Both the position numbers and the translations under genes were made by a program. From the NCBI GenBank assembly GCA_030407315.1, contig JALQPE010001715.1, forward strand, positions 1 to 64,000: DNA of 64,000 bases. Reading direction: 5' to 3'. The notes below the pieces were generated by a model that saw nothing but the letters and a program-made list of their open reading frames with translations, searched no databases and was not told the origin of the DNA. This document shows positions 42,677 to 52,865 of the stretch, piece after piece. Every line of letters starts with the position of its first letter. Position 1 is the first letter of the stretch. The DNA is from Asparagopsis taxiformis (lineage: Eukaryota; Rhodophyta; Florideophyceae; Bonnemaisoniales; Bonnemaisoniaceae).

Positions 42677-43502
42677 AATGCCAATGCTGTCGACCAGCTT
42701 TATGGAAGACACGCAGATTGTTATGCGAAAGTGCGATATGAATCTCAGGTTTCTAGGTCGAGAGACCAATGTAGTAGCTAGATGCCTACAGGGTCCCCAG
42801 CCTCGGTAGCGGGGTGAGCGGTAGAGCAAACGGATCCAAAAGATTCACGCTGCTTTCGCGTTGGCGGTAAGCCAGTAATCCACGTTAAGTGGGAGGGTGC
42901 TCACGCGCTGGGCGTATCGATGGAGCGAGGGACGTAAAATATAGAGCCACGAAGCTGGTGAGAGCGTTGTCTCAAGAGGAGGGAATCTCGAACTGAGATA
43001 AACGGCAAGCCCGCGAAGTGCTGTGTCAATGGGGTCGTAAGTCCCAATAACTTTACGTTACCTTTTCAGGCTAGGCGCCCTCCGCTAGTCGGAGGGGCTT
43101 AAGTACTAGTAGTTAGTCTAAATAAAGCTACACTATTGGCTATTGATTAGGGTATGCATGCGAGCGGCATGAACCCAAGTGGTTGCCCAATAGTATTGGT
43201 TGTAGCCGGATCGGCAGGTGCAAGATCATTGCATAGAATACAGGTAGTGTAATACATGTTACTAGTTTACAGTATAAAGGCGCTCGGCCGAAATAAATTA
43301 CCCCGTGTGGGTCAGTCGTAGTGGACCCGAGGTCCGGTAAGCACTCAGCTTACCTGTAAGGTAGTTACAGTGAGGGAGGGTCCTACACGTGTGCCTCGTG
43401 GGCAGTTGGACAGCTTACCTGAATGGCGAGTCCCGGGCTGGGACTTGGCCAATCATGTGGCAGTACGTGCCTATTCGGGGTAAGCCAAAAATACTTACTA
43501 CA
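42677..43502 (-). other. Leader and probable 5' LTR of the gypsy element
   Basis: Non-coding stretch between gag and the copia remnant. The probable LTR edge is minus-strand TGTAGTAAGT at 43,502. A primer-binding site could not be identified and no second LTR is in the window, so the LTR length is open. A small hairpin (GCCCTCCGCTAGTCGGAGGGG) lies at about 43,077. Confidence 0.45.
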
Positions 43503-44017
43503 GTATACACTATAGCAGCCTCTTGACCTCCACTCTATCTGCGTATTCCGACTCTGACTTCGCAGCATGCCCCTCTACTCGTCGCTCCACCACTGGTTCC
43601 GTCATTTTCTACAACGGCTCGCCGGTGGCCTGGCAATCTAAACGACAGCGGCACGTATCATCTTCTACGTTTGCAGCCGAATACACTGCTGCCTTTCACA
43701 CAACACAGCTAATTCAAACAATCGTAGGCTTCTTAGCCTCCCTTCCGGGCCATGACAACACACCTGTCGACCTTTTCATCGACAACACAGCAGCGATCAC
43801 ATCTGCAACGGCCAAACACCCCACGCCTAGATCGCGCCATGTCGATGTTAAGTATCACTGGCTCCGGGAGCAGGTTCAGAACGGCCTCATATCACCAACA
43901 CACATATCCACAACACAAAACCCCGCTGACCTACTCACGAAGTCACTCAAACCTGCCCAGTTCACACACAAACTCCCATTACTTCGCCTCGCAGCACACA
44001 CGGTGCGCGGCGACTGA
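43503..44017 (+). pseudogene. Ty1/copia pol remnant (RNase H C-terminal part)
   Basis: The frame reads AYSDSDFAACPSTRRSTTGS, VAWQSKRQRHVSSSTFAAEYTA, DNTAAI, RSRHVDVKYHWLRE and then NPADLLTKSL. These are the hallmark RNase H motifs at the end of copia polyproteins (YSDADWAGC, GYxV, SKKQ, STAEAEY, KHIDIRYHFIRE, ADxLTK). Only the last 165 residues remain. The left border coincides with the gypsy 5' edge, so the gypsy insertion probably cut it. After the stop, the direct repeat CTGACAAATAATTCTC (44,015 and 44,062) may mark the old LTR region. Confidence 0.85.
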
Positions 44018-44036
44018 CAAATAATTCTCATATTAT

Positions 44037-44549
44037 CTACGCACCGTGTCTACTGCTACCACCTGACAAATAATTCTCTAATACTTTAATTAATTTAATT
44101 ACATTCACAGTAGACTCAAGCGTGAACATATACATGGCCGACGACGCGCCATCAAGTAAACGTCCGGCAGGACGAATCTCTTTCTCAACACGCATCCCAC
44201 ATCTCGCCGCGCATCCCTCTTCTACTTCAGCCGTGTTCCTTAGCACAGTCACAAGCGCCCGTTTGTACGAGGCCAGCGAAAGTTCCAGAAGCAACACTCT
44301 GTCGCAATTGTTGCCCTCCCGGCTCGCTAGCCTCTTCAGCCGCGCAAAGTCTGCATGGCAGATTTTGAGCTCCTCACTCCATTCCGAAAACGAAAACTGT
44401 TTGGCGAGCAGTTGTTTCGTGACGAGTCGGGTCGCTCGATTCTCTGCTTTCCTGGCAGCTTTCCTCACACGCTTGCTGTGTGGAGAGAGTGACGCTTCCC
44501 TTGCCGCTATCCGGGCTTTTTGGATGGCTTTGTTGAGGCGTGGCGACAT
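44037..44549 (-). CDS. Small basic helical protein, copy 1 (170 aa, unknown family)
   Basis: The start is taken at ATG 44,549 (MSPRLNKAIQKAR), where similarity to copy 2 begins; the frame extends upstream to 44,717 with Pro-rich, unconserved sequence. Shared core with copy 2: KRVRKAARKAENRATRLVTK, then EWSEELKICHADFARLK, then SLASYKRALVTVLRNTAEVEEG. It is helical and Lys/Arg-rich at the N-terminus, with no Cys/His pairs or membrane segment. I do not recognise the family. It is followed on the same strand, as in the duplicate cassette, by a WD40 gene located at higher coordinates. The C-terminal 40 residues differ from copy 2. Confidence 0.6.
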   Translation of the reverse strand: MSPRLNKAIQKARIAAREASLSPHSKRVRKAARKAENRATRLVTKQLLAKQFSFSEWSEELKICHADFARLKRLASREGNNCDRVLLLELSLASYKRALVTVLRNTAEVEEGCAARCGMRVEKEIRPAGRLLDGASSAMYMFTLESTVNVIKLIKVLENYLSGGSSRHGA

Positions 44550-45674
44550 TGTGTGGTAGTTTTGAAGTTTGGGTGCGGATGAGTGTGAAGAGTGCTTTGA
44601 CAGTGGGGGTGGGGGTGCGACTTTCGGATCTTGGGCAGTCTTGGGCGGTGGGTATAAGTACCGTTTCGTTGCCGAGGCGGTCGCGCGGAAGGGATATTTT
44701 GAGAATGCGTAATGCAATAGGGAAGGGGAAAGAATGGGAGAGGGATTGCGTGTAGGGCTGTGAATTATCAGCCGTAATATTGACGCTGTGTTTCACATTC
44801 TGTGAATATGTCGATTCCATTCGATAGAGTAAAGACAGTTTGTGTATTGTCAATGACGGAACAAAGTGAAATGTGGTGTTCCCCTGAAACCAAGCTGCAT
44901 GTTGTGCTTGCACTTACTACTTGCATTTTTAGTGTTCAAGAAAGGAACGAGTTAGTGTCGATTGTAGTGGATGGTGTGTAGGACTGACGTGAAATGTTAA
45001 GAAAATGGGATACTGATCCCCTGCGACAAGCAATATGGCTCAACTGCTCACAACTGGTATCCGGAAAAGACTGTGTAGACAAAAACGTTTTACAACACAT
45101 TTCCTCCCGCTTTCTTCAATCTATTCATTTAACAGAGGTTCCAAATTCTTCATGCAAACGATCACAGGGTTTTCATTCCTTCCCCTGCACATCAACTCAT
45201 TCGTTCAGACTGAGGGTGGAAATGAAGGTAGGACGTAGTTGCCTGGGATTCCAGGTTTGTATTCTGCCCATAGAATGACTTGGGCCACGCACGGAACAAT
45301 TCCGAACTGCATTGCTCCTCTGCCATAGATAGAAATGCTCTACGCTATACACAAATCATCCACGGCTTTATGCTCGGGGAAGCCCATTCTCCATTTGCCA
45401 ATTTGCAGCTGTTCTCCGCGGGAGTTCAAATTCTTTACCTCGAAGTTGAACATGACTGTTGCAAACATTCCAGACATCTCAATTCTTTTTCACTCGTCTC
45501 AATTGTTCATTTCTAATTACATCTCCATTCATGCCACCTCCATTCCCTACACACTTGCCACGCTCCCCTTCGCTGTTTCTCACTTTCCTACCTCCCTATT
45601 CGACCGTCTATACCCTCCAGAAACGTCCCAAAATTTACTTTTCCTCTCTACTACTCAGCTATCCACCACCACCC
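44550..45674. other. Intergenic, no recognisable gene
   Basis: Between the small-protein gene and the end of WD40 gene 1. Plus-strand frames (45,335-45,844 and others) are antisense to the WD40 gene or pyrimidine-rich and have no domain. Confidence 0.5.
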
Positions 45675-46842
45675 TCAGGCCACCATCCATTCATAACGCG
45701 CCACTTCCCCTCCCCCGCCGCCACTACAACGACAGGCCCGCCACACAAACAAATCTGATGCCAACGCGATCAGCTCGCTCCCGTCGGCGCTCATCCGCAG
45801 CGAGCACACATTCCTCATCCGCTCATCCCGCATTTCCCCGATGAATATAACCTCGTTATCCAACCTGCTCACGTCCCACATGCAGATTCTTTCGCTGTCT
45901 CCAGAGTACAGCAACTTGCCATCCGCGCTGAATGTGACCGACAAAGCGCTGCCGTGATGGCCTCTGAGCGGTGCAAACACCTGCGTGCACGTTTGCAGGT
46001 CCCAGATACAGACGCTGCCATCGTCTGCCGCTGAGGCCACTCGTTGTCCGCACTCGCTCACTGCCAAGTCATTCAGTGGCTTGGTGTGTCCGACAAGCGC
46101 GTTTCCGACTGGCTGCAAAGTGTGGGCATTCCAGACTCGCGCACAGCAATCTGCCGAGGCAGAGACGACCACGGATCCGTCGGCGGCGACAACAAGCGAG
46201 CGCACCGTTTTGGCGTGTGCTCTGACCGCGCTCAGGATGCCGCCGTTGGAAAGGTCGATGAGGAGGAGTATGCCGGATGTGGTGCCGACCACTGCTCGGT
46301 GTGATGATACGAGTTGCATGCACTCGACACACTCGTCGCAGCCTGTTCCAGGGATGTGGTACCAATGAGTGGGATCCTCGTCGGACCAGAAGATGAAATT
46401 CCCTGTTGAATCGCAAGAAACAATGCGACCCGACTGACCGACGCAAATGGCAGCGATGGCGTTATGCTCATGGCCGCGGAGGGTGTGAGTCTCGCGGTGG
46501 TTGTGGAGCGAAACGACTCGCAGTTCGCCATTGCAGCCGCCGAGGATAATGGAGCCGGATGTGTGGGCGCGCTCCATACGCCAGGGCGAGTAGTCGACGG
46601 AGAAGGCATTGGTGTTGACCAATCAACATGGGTATCATGGGCATGGAGCGGATAATGGAAGCGAGTGCCCTTGGTGAGTGTGGGAGGATGTTGTCGCAGA
46701 GAGTGTGTTGTGATCTGCTGGCGATGTCATCGTGACTGGGAGAGGATGGTGGGTGTGTCGAATTGGGTGGGGACAAGTTGGGAGCCTGCACGACAGATAA
46801 GAGGGTGTGTACAAGTCGTGTGAGGAAGGAGAATCCGAACAT
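45675..46842 (-). CDS. WD40-repeat protein with a hydrophobic N-terminus, copy 1 (frame change near 46,625)
   Basis: The frame 46,622-45,675 holds a beta-propeller with about six recognisable WD40 repeats (for example SADCCARVWNAHTLQPVG, AADDGSVCIWDLQTCTQVF, SGDSERICMWDVS). The N-terminus lies in another frame: ATG 46,842 gives MFGFSFLTRLVHTLLSVV, matching MFGFSILVGLVQAILSIARG of copy 2, and it runs to a point near 46,625 where the match moves to the propeller frame. This is a one-base frame change, or less likely a short intron. The hydrophobic segment may be a membrane anchor or signal. The C-terminal DERMRNVCSLRMSADG motif is shared with copy 2 and with the fragment at 55,180. It could be a recent pseudogene. 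A scaffold role is all that the fold suggests. Confidence 0.75.
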
Positions 46843-47841
46843 GGTTGCGAAGGCCTTGACTTGTTCGGAATTGGAAGATAGAAGTGGTGAGAGTGATGAA
46901 GGGTGTTGGTTGTGGTGATTGTGGTTGTTGGACAACTTAAGTAGGGGAAAGTGGTGTGTGAGGCAGGGCCTGGGAGTGTTTAGAGTTGTTTGGGAGTCGA
47001 TGAGGAGGAGCGAAGCGCGAGAGAGCATGGTGCGAGATAATTTCATTTTGGTAAAGTTTTCGAGAGTCAATGGACATGGAGGGCAAGAAGTTTTAGTAGA
47101 TTGGGACACATGACTACAGAAATGTGAAGGAAATGAGGGAGGGAAGCATCGTAAGCTCATAGGGAAGAGAATGTGAGAGTGAAATTGTTGCATGTCTCGC
47201 GGAGGGAATCGGAGAAGTCATGGCGGGATGCAGACACCGTGTCGTGGTTGACAAAATTGCGCGCGCACGAAGCTACAGTGGCCTGGGGTGGACAATTTTT
47301 TAGTGAAGGGAGTTGATGGGAGACAAAATCATGCGCCGACGGACTAGAACAGTTTTCATTGGCATTTTTGGCCGAATTGTAGAGCATCGCGCAGGTGAAA
47401 GTTTCGAGAGTGTGGCTGCAGAACCAGCTCGCACATATCGATGTAACATGTACCGGCGTATGTGGCATGACAGATCTCTCTACGCATCAGAGTTTCATGT
47501 TTTGTTTAATTGAATGAACGGGGGAAGCGGGAAGATCAATTAGTTATCAATGCTATCAATTAGAAAATTGGAGATTTGACGAGGAAACACTGTTGTCGAA
47601 GAAGCAGTGCTGGGGCAACAAACGACTATCAACACGTGCTGTATTATGGTTTGCTGTTCCTTGTAATCCTGTCGCTCTATTCGCTGGAAGGGTGTGTTGG
47701 AAGAAAAGTAATGATTATAACATCCGACCATCACTCACGGCCGCCGCCCAGCAGAAAAATTTTCTTAATCTTGAACTCATATCTGCCCCACTCCCACTCT
47801 GTCCGTGTCCATTTCCCTCCAGACAACAACACCCAACGTCA
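46843..47841. other. 5' flank of WD40 gene 1, duplicated unit
   Basis: Minus-strand frames here (47,193 and 47,468 downward) begin MQQFHSHILFPMSLRC, similar to MQQFHPHVLFRVNLRC in the flank of WD40 gene 2. The duplication therefore includes upstream sequence to about 47,470. Whether this region is translated is unknown. The part from 47,480 to 47,841 shows nothing. Confidence 0.45.
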
Positions 47842-47988
47842 ATGATGTGCGCTCATTGTTGGTCTCAGAAAGCGAAAGGGAGCAATTATTGTGAGTCATG
47901 TGGGATGATCATTCGACTGCCCTATCAGCCTATCTTCACATTTCACGATGACTACGCGCGATTTCCTCGATCACAGCATGGCACTTAG
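47842..47988 (+). CDS. Mini zinc-ribbon protein (48 aa)
   Basis: From ATG 47,842 the frame reads MMCAHCWSQKAKGSNYCESC and then GMIIRLPYQP. The two CxxC pairs at residues 3/6 and 18/21 have the spacing of a zinc ribbon, as found at the ends of many larger eukaryotic proteins. The frame is also open upstream (from 47,593), but that part is pyrimidine-rich and featureless. It may be a tiny gene or a gene fragment. Confidence 0.35.
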   Translation: MMCAHCWSQKAKGSNYCESCGMIIRLPYQPIFTFHDDYARFPRSQHGT

Positions 47989-48808
47989 TCTTCTGCGCTC
48001 GAGTCCTGGCTCACAAATCTGCAAGGTAGCCCATGCCACAAGTTGCGTCAGCTGAGACCACCACCCAGTCGATCCCACGCATTGATCGCCATGGCATTGA
48101 GCGGTGACTGGAATGCTAGACACGCGTTACTTACGGGCTGGAGGATGTGTGGATCCACGTTTCTAGCAAACAGTGCGTCGAGCTGGATATCGCAATGGCC
48201 AGCTTTGTTAACCACAAATAGCTGCACTGTTTTCGAGCGCCCTGAGGATCCAGGCGATTTGTGCTCAGTCAGTATTGATGTGCTCCAGCAAGCCGGACTG
48301 CATGTGAGCAACAGCTTTGCCACGCAGAACGAATTGCACGCCGTCTCTGTATTCACGATTGTTACCTCAGTACATTAGCAGAGCTCCATGAATGGTGATT
48401 TCTCACCAGGTTACCTTCCTGAAATGCGTAGATTCCACACCTCTGCTACTACTGGTGATTCTACGATCATCTCTTTGTACATATCAGTTACAGGTAGACA
48501 GTAGCATTGGAAATCCAGTCTACCTCTAGAACGTCATCTATATTCCATCCAGTGTGTCCCGATGATCGCCGTAAGTAATCAACTTTTTCAGATTTAATGG
48601 AGATACAAAACGCAAGATTGGAAGAACCCAACACTACCTACTACTCATCCAAACTCCAGCGTCACATGCGTTTCCCCGCCGTTCGGACTCTGAACTCCCT
48701 TGCTATTCTAAAACCACACTCAACTAGTCCAATCTAATAAAGAACAACAGCACATGGCACAGAAAAGTTGGAGTTCGATTGTTCCTTTTATTATTTATAA
48801 ACACCAAG
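47989..48808. other. Intergenic, no recognisable gene
   Basis: Overlapping frames on both strands (48,043-48,378 plus, 48,356-48,048 minus) without any domain. Confidence 0.45.
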
Positions 48809-49201
48809 CTATTCAACGGAAGCTGATTGCATAGCTGAGCACAATCCACCTAGTGCAGCACACCCTTCTTCCACCTCTGCTGTATTCCTAAGCAAGGTCA
48901 CCAGCACTCTTTTGTAGGAGGCAAGCGAAAGGTCAAACTCTAGGACCATGTCACTTTTGTTGCATTCCTTGCCGGCTTGTTGCTTTAGCCTGGCATAGTC
49001 TGCATGGCAGACCTCGAGTTCCTTGCTCCACTCCGCAAACGACAACTGCATGGATTGCAGATGTTTTGTGAGGAGCCTAGTGGCTCTTTTCTCGGCTTTG
49101 CCAGCAGCCTTTCTCACCCGTTTGGTGCGCTGGAAGCGAGAAGCTTCCCTGGCCGCTGAGTGGGCCTTCTGGATCGCATTTTCCAGGCGCATGGACTTCA
49201 T
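48809..49201 (-). CDS. Small basic helical protein, copy 2 (130 aa, unknown family)
   Basis: Paralogue of the protein at 44,037-44,549. It shares TKRVRKAAGKAEKRATRLLTKH, SFAEWSKELEVCHADYARLK and LSLASYKRVLVTLLRNTAEVEEGCAA. It begins MKSMRLENAIQKAHSAAREA, aligning with the chosen start of copy 1, and ends about 40 residues earlier. It is basic at the N-terminus and probably all-helical, with no recognised family. Conservation of the frame between two diverged copies argues that both are, or were, real genes. It is followed at higher coordinates by WD40 copy 2. Confidence 0.65.
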   Translation of the reverse strand: MKSMRLENAIQKAHSAAREASRFQRTKRVRKAAGKAEKRATRLLTKHLQSMQLSFAEWSKELEVCHADYARLKQQAGKECNKSDMVLEFDLSLASYKRVLVTLLRNTAEVEEGCAALGGLCSAMQSASVE

Positions 49202-50238
49202 GATGGAGTATTTTGGAGAGTCTGGAATGGAGTTTGGAAAGAGGGTTTGGAAGTGTTGAAGGTGGATGAGGGTGGACTGGGAGGCTATTGGAATGAGGAT
49301 ATTGAATATGTACTGGAAAGGATTGCAAAGCGACTCTGACTCTCTGTAATGGAAATATTTAGGTGGGTGCTGAATGTCATGGGGAGGGAGAGGGTTGCGT
49401 CACGAATCAGGGGCGCATGAATGGGAAATGTGGGGCAATGAGATTGATGCTGAGTGAATGAATGGTTTGATAATTTGTGCGAAAGGGGATACAGGTTGTT
49501 CAACATGCACGAAATGAGGCGAGAGGAGACTATGGGATGAATATTTTGAGCAGGATGAATTGCATTGGGAATGGTGTGTGGTGAAATGAGAGGAATTGAT
49601 AGGGATCAGTATCAGCCTTACTGTTTCACATGATGGAGCTGACAAGAAAGTCATTGAGTCTGGAGTACTTGAGCGGAATTGGAGAGCGGGTGAAATTACT
49701 CCATTCGGCAAAATGCAACATCACCCAGGACAATCTAAACGTGAATCCCCACGCTAAGCTATTAGATAGGCTCTGGTGCTGACCACGATTGATTATGTTT
49801 GATTCCTCAACTTTTCTGAAGATGAGTCTCGTCTGTCGAGAGGAAGCAGTAGGACAAGTATGATAGGAAATCTTGAAACTGTCGGGCGCGTTCTCGTGTC
49901 TGGGAATTTATTTGATCAAACGCTGTACACGTTTACACTTGGCATTGGCTGTTGTATCCTATAATGGAATATATTTTCAGCCTCACTACCTCTTTCCATT
50001 CCACAGTGCCCGCCATGTTTCTAATTGATCGATCTCCCACACTAAATTTAATTCGTTTCCACGCCCCTCAATTGGTAATTCAACTCCATCCACACCCATT
50101 ACAGCCCACATTCCCACCCGCAGACTAAACACGTGCCATATCCTCCTTCGCTGTTTCTTCTACTCCTCCACTCCTATTCGACAGTTCCCAAACCCTTGTG
50201 CAAATAATAAATATTTTCATTTCCATTCTTCTACTCTC
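49202..50238. other. Intergenic, no recognisable gene
   Basis: Corresponds to 44,550-45,674 in the duplicated cassette but is strongly diverged. Frames at 49,285-49,711 (minus) show no domain. Confidence 0.45.
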
Positions 50239-51420
50239 TCATGCTACATTCAGTCGTTCAAACCTCACCACCCTCCCCTCTTCCGCTCTACCACCCACGC
50301 CCTCCTTTCCACTCACACTCCACACAAACACACCCGTGGCCAGTGCGATCAGCGATTTCCCGTCCGCACTCATTCGCAGGGAGCACACATTTCGCATACG
50401 CTCGTGCTGCAATTCACCGACGAATTTCACTCCGTCATCTAGGTTGCTAACGTCCCACACGCAGATTCGCTCACTGCCGCCGGAGTACAACAGCTTGCTG
50501 TCCGTGCTGAAAACAACTGACAACGCACTGCCATAATGTCCTCTGAGCGGGGCGAATACCTGCTTGCGCGTGCGCACGTCCCAGATACGCACACTGCCAT
50601 CGTATGAAGCTGAAGCGACCAGCTGTCCGCACTCGCTGGCGGCTAAACCATATAGCGACATGGTGTGTCCGACAAGCGCCTCACCCACTGACTGCAACGT
50701 CTGGGCATCCCAAATTCGTGCAGAGCAATCGGCCGATGCAGACACAACAACGGATCCGTTGGCGGCCACGACGAGCGAGCGTACCGTTTTCGCGTGTGCC
50801 CTGACCGCGCTGACGATGCTGACCGTGTTGAAGATGTCGTCGCTGGAAAGGTCGATAAGCAGGAGCAGGCCAGATGTGGTGCCAACCACTGCTCGGTCTG
50901 ACGAGACGATCTGCATGCACTCAACATAGTCGTCGCGACCAGTTCCGGGGATGTGGAACCAGCGAGTGAGCTTGTAGTTGTTCCAGATGATGAAGATTCC
51001 AGAAGAATCGCAGGAAACAATGTGGCCTGGCTGACGGACACAAATGGCAACAATGGCGTTGTCCTCGTGGCCATGGAGGGCCTGAGTCTGGCGACCAGTG
51101 CAGAGCGAAACGACTCGCATCTCGCCCCTGCAGGCTCCGAGGATAATCGAGTCGGCAGTATTGGCGAGCTCTATGTGTCGGGGCCAGTAGTCGACCGAAA
51201 AGACGTTTGTCAACTCTGGTAACATGGGCTTGTAGCGAACGATGGGCGTAGGAAGCTTGGATCGTGGCGGATGATTGGCATTGGAGCTGGTGTTTTCCAA
51301 GCTCTGAAGTATGCCATCTTGATTAACGGAAGATCGCGGTGGTGTGGAAGACACTCTGGAACCTCGCGCAATGGACAGTATGGCTTGTACAAGACCGACC
51401 AGGATAGAAAAGCCAAACAT
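50239..51420 (-). CDS. WD40-repeat protein with a hydrophobic N-terminus, copy 2 (393 aa)
   Basis: One uninterrupted frame; the start is set at ATG 51,420, where similarity to copy 1 begins (the frame is open 12 codons further up). Residues 1-20 (MFGFSILVGLVQAILSIARG) form a hydrophobic segment, a signal anchor or membrane helix. A Ser/Pro-rich linker follows, then at least six WD40 repeats ending in W-D or similar (ADCSARIWDAQTLQSVG, SYDGSVRIWDVRTRKQVF, SGGSERICVWDVSNLDD). The last blade carries ERMRNVCSLRMSADGKSLIA and FVWSV. It is about 75 residues longer than the copy 1 propeller frame because the N-terminus is in frame. The propeller suggests a protein-binding platform, possibly linked to the STAND NTPase pseudogene nearby, which ends in the same repeat type. 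Confidence 0.85.
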   Translation of the reverse strand: MFGFSILVGLVQAILSIARGSRVSSTPPRSSVNQDGILQSLENTSSNANHPPRSKLPTPIVRYKPMLPELTNVFSVDYWPRHIELANTADSIILGACRGEMRVVSLCTGRQTQALHGHEDNAIVAICVRQPGHIVSCDSSGIFIIWNNYKLTRWFHIPGTGRDDYVECMQIVSSDRAVVGTTSGLLLLIDLSSDDIFNTVSIVSAVRAHAKTVRSLVVAANGSVVVSASADCSARIWDAQTLQSVGEALVGHTMSLYGLAASECGQLVASASYDGSVRIWDVRTRKQVFAPLRGHYGSALSVVFSTDSKLLYSGGSERICVWDVSNLDDGVKFVGELQHERMRNVCSLRMSADGKSLIALATGVFVWSVSGKEGVGGRAEEGRVVRFERLNVA

Positions 51421-52206
51421 AGCTGTGATGCTTTGGTGTGCAGAAAGCTGGAACAATGAAGTGGCGAGAGTGATAAAGAGTGCTGCTGGTGGCGGTTACT
51501 GGCGTTTTAGGGAAACTTGAGCAGAGTGAAGAGGTGAGTGTGGAAGGGTTTGGGCGCCTTTGGTATAGCTTGTAGGTTGCTGAGCATCAGGCAGAGGAGG
51601 GATATGAGTGGGCATGGTTTGTGGTGATTTCAATGTGGTAAAGTATTTGAGAATCAGTGGACATGGAGGGATGGAACTCGCAGTAGACTGAGACACATAA
51701 CCACAAAACGATGGAGGAGATGAGGAAGGGGAGCATCGTAAGTTCACACGAAAGAGAACATGCGGATGAAACTGCTGCATGTTCCGGAATGACAATCGGA
51801 GGAGCCATGATGGGAGAGTGTGACGGTGTCGGGTCTGCCGGAATTGGGCGTACCAGGAACTGTGGTGACCTGGGGTGGAAAATTTTTGAGTGAAGCGAGA
51901 GTTGATGGGAGACAAAATCACGCGCTGATGGACAACAACTGTTTGCATTGGAATTTGTTCACCGAATGACAGAGAATCGCGGAGGTGAACAGCATTGGAG
52001 TCTGGATCTGGGCTCGCACAGATCTCGATAGGGCTAATCCGATCAACTTAATCATTGTCGGCACTGCAGTTACACGAGCTATTTCGCATCATCGGCATAT
52101 TGATGCAGTTTGATTACTGAAAAGTAAACGGCGAAGGGACAATAGTTGTTCAATTCCAACGGTATAACGAAGTACATTGCCAGATAGAGGAAACAAAGAC
52201 CCGCAG
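51421..52206. other. 5' flank of WD40 gene 2
   Basis: Contains the duplicated upstream stretch (51,948-51,496 minus, similar to 47,193-46,843). No separate gene is recognised. Confidence 0.45.
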
Positions 52207-52599
52207 CTACGCAGCATTTTGTGATGTATATTGGCGCACAGCCTTTATGAAAACATCTTTCGACCCAAAACAAGATTGGAGGACGATTGCAAGGCCCAGT
52301 TGCGAGCCGGTGATGAATGCTACATTGTCCGCCTCTGGCAGTTCGAAGCCGGAGGCTAATTTGAAGAAGTGGGGGGACAAACGCGAAAGCAGCTCTGGTG
52401 AGGACTGGTTGACGGTGACTGGGCGATGGGTAGAGGCAAGATGGACAAAACTGCGAGGACGGTGTACGTGGATTTTGGGAGGGCCAAAGACGATTGTAAT
52501 TGGGATGCTTGCGTGTGCCAGTTGCTTGTGAATGTCTAGATGGTGAGGGTGTTTGGTGATCGGAAAGACATTGAGGAGTGCTAGTATCGGTGAAGACAT
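52207..52599 (-). CDS. Hypothetical 130-aa protein
   Basis: The frame begins MSSPILALLNVFPITKHPHH and ends in a moderately hydrophobic stretch around NVAFITGSQLGLAIVLQSCF. No domain is recognised. It has a good ATG and is longer than chance frames nearby, but a plus-strand frame (52,247-52,531) overlaps it. The call is tentative. Confidence 0.25.
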   Translation of the reverse strand: MSSPILALLNVFPITKHPHHLDIHKQLAHASIPITIVFGPPKIHVHRPRSFVHLASTHRPVTVNQSSPELLSRLSPHFFKLASGFELPEADNVAFITGSQLGLAIVLQSCFGSKDVFIKAVRQYTSQNAA

Positions 52600-52820
52600 A
52601 AATGCTAAGATGGACGCTCTTTAGATCGTCTCCTTATCTTATCATTGCGCGCGCGGAGGAATGAGGTAGTGTGCGAAAGATGGAACACAGGCGGCATAGA
52701 ATTACAAGTGGAGGACGAGGAGAACTGGACTGGTTACGGTCATTGGTGTGATGTTACGTGGAGCGCTTACCTGTCGGAGTGATTCGCCAATGGGCCCACT
52801 CCATGGAGGTTGAAATGGGC

Positions 52821-52825
52821 AAAAA
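52821..52825 (-). terminator. RNA polymerase III terminator of tRNA-Cys
   Basis: A run of five T on the minus strand, 40 bases after the tRNA 3' end. Confidence 0.5.
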
Positions 52826-52865
52826 GACTCTCGCACTCTGCCATCGGAGGAGATGAGCGGGAAGT

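Larger units (their letters stand above)
14395..43502 (-). mobile_element. Ty3/gypsy chromovirus opened by element B and cut by element A
   Basis: In element orientation the order is leader or LTR (43,502-42,677), gag, pol with protease, RT, RNase H and integrase, then element B as an insertion (37,073-19,334), the rest of integrase with a chromodomain, and a convergent antisense frame to 14,396. The 3' LTR is not in the window; if element A starts at base 1, the LTR lies to its left. The outer 5' border at about 43,502 (minus strand TGTAGTAAGT) is chosen because copia coding sequence begins just beyond it. The LTR length was not established. Confidence 0.75.

Noticed and set aside
42790..42860. 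tRNA-like words (GAGCGGTAGAGC) in the gypsy leader
   Set aside because: No anticodon stem, T-arm or matching acceptor can be formed around them.
44122..44559. Plus-strand frame of 145 codons
   Set aside because: Antisense to the small helical protein gene, whose frame is the one conserved in the duplicate at 48,809-49,201.
45971..46368. Frames antisense or out of phase to the WD40 genes (also 50,564-50,929)
   Set aside because: Shadows of the WD40 coding sequence.
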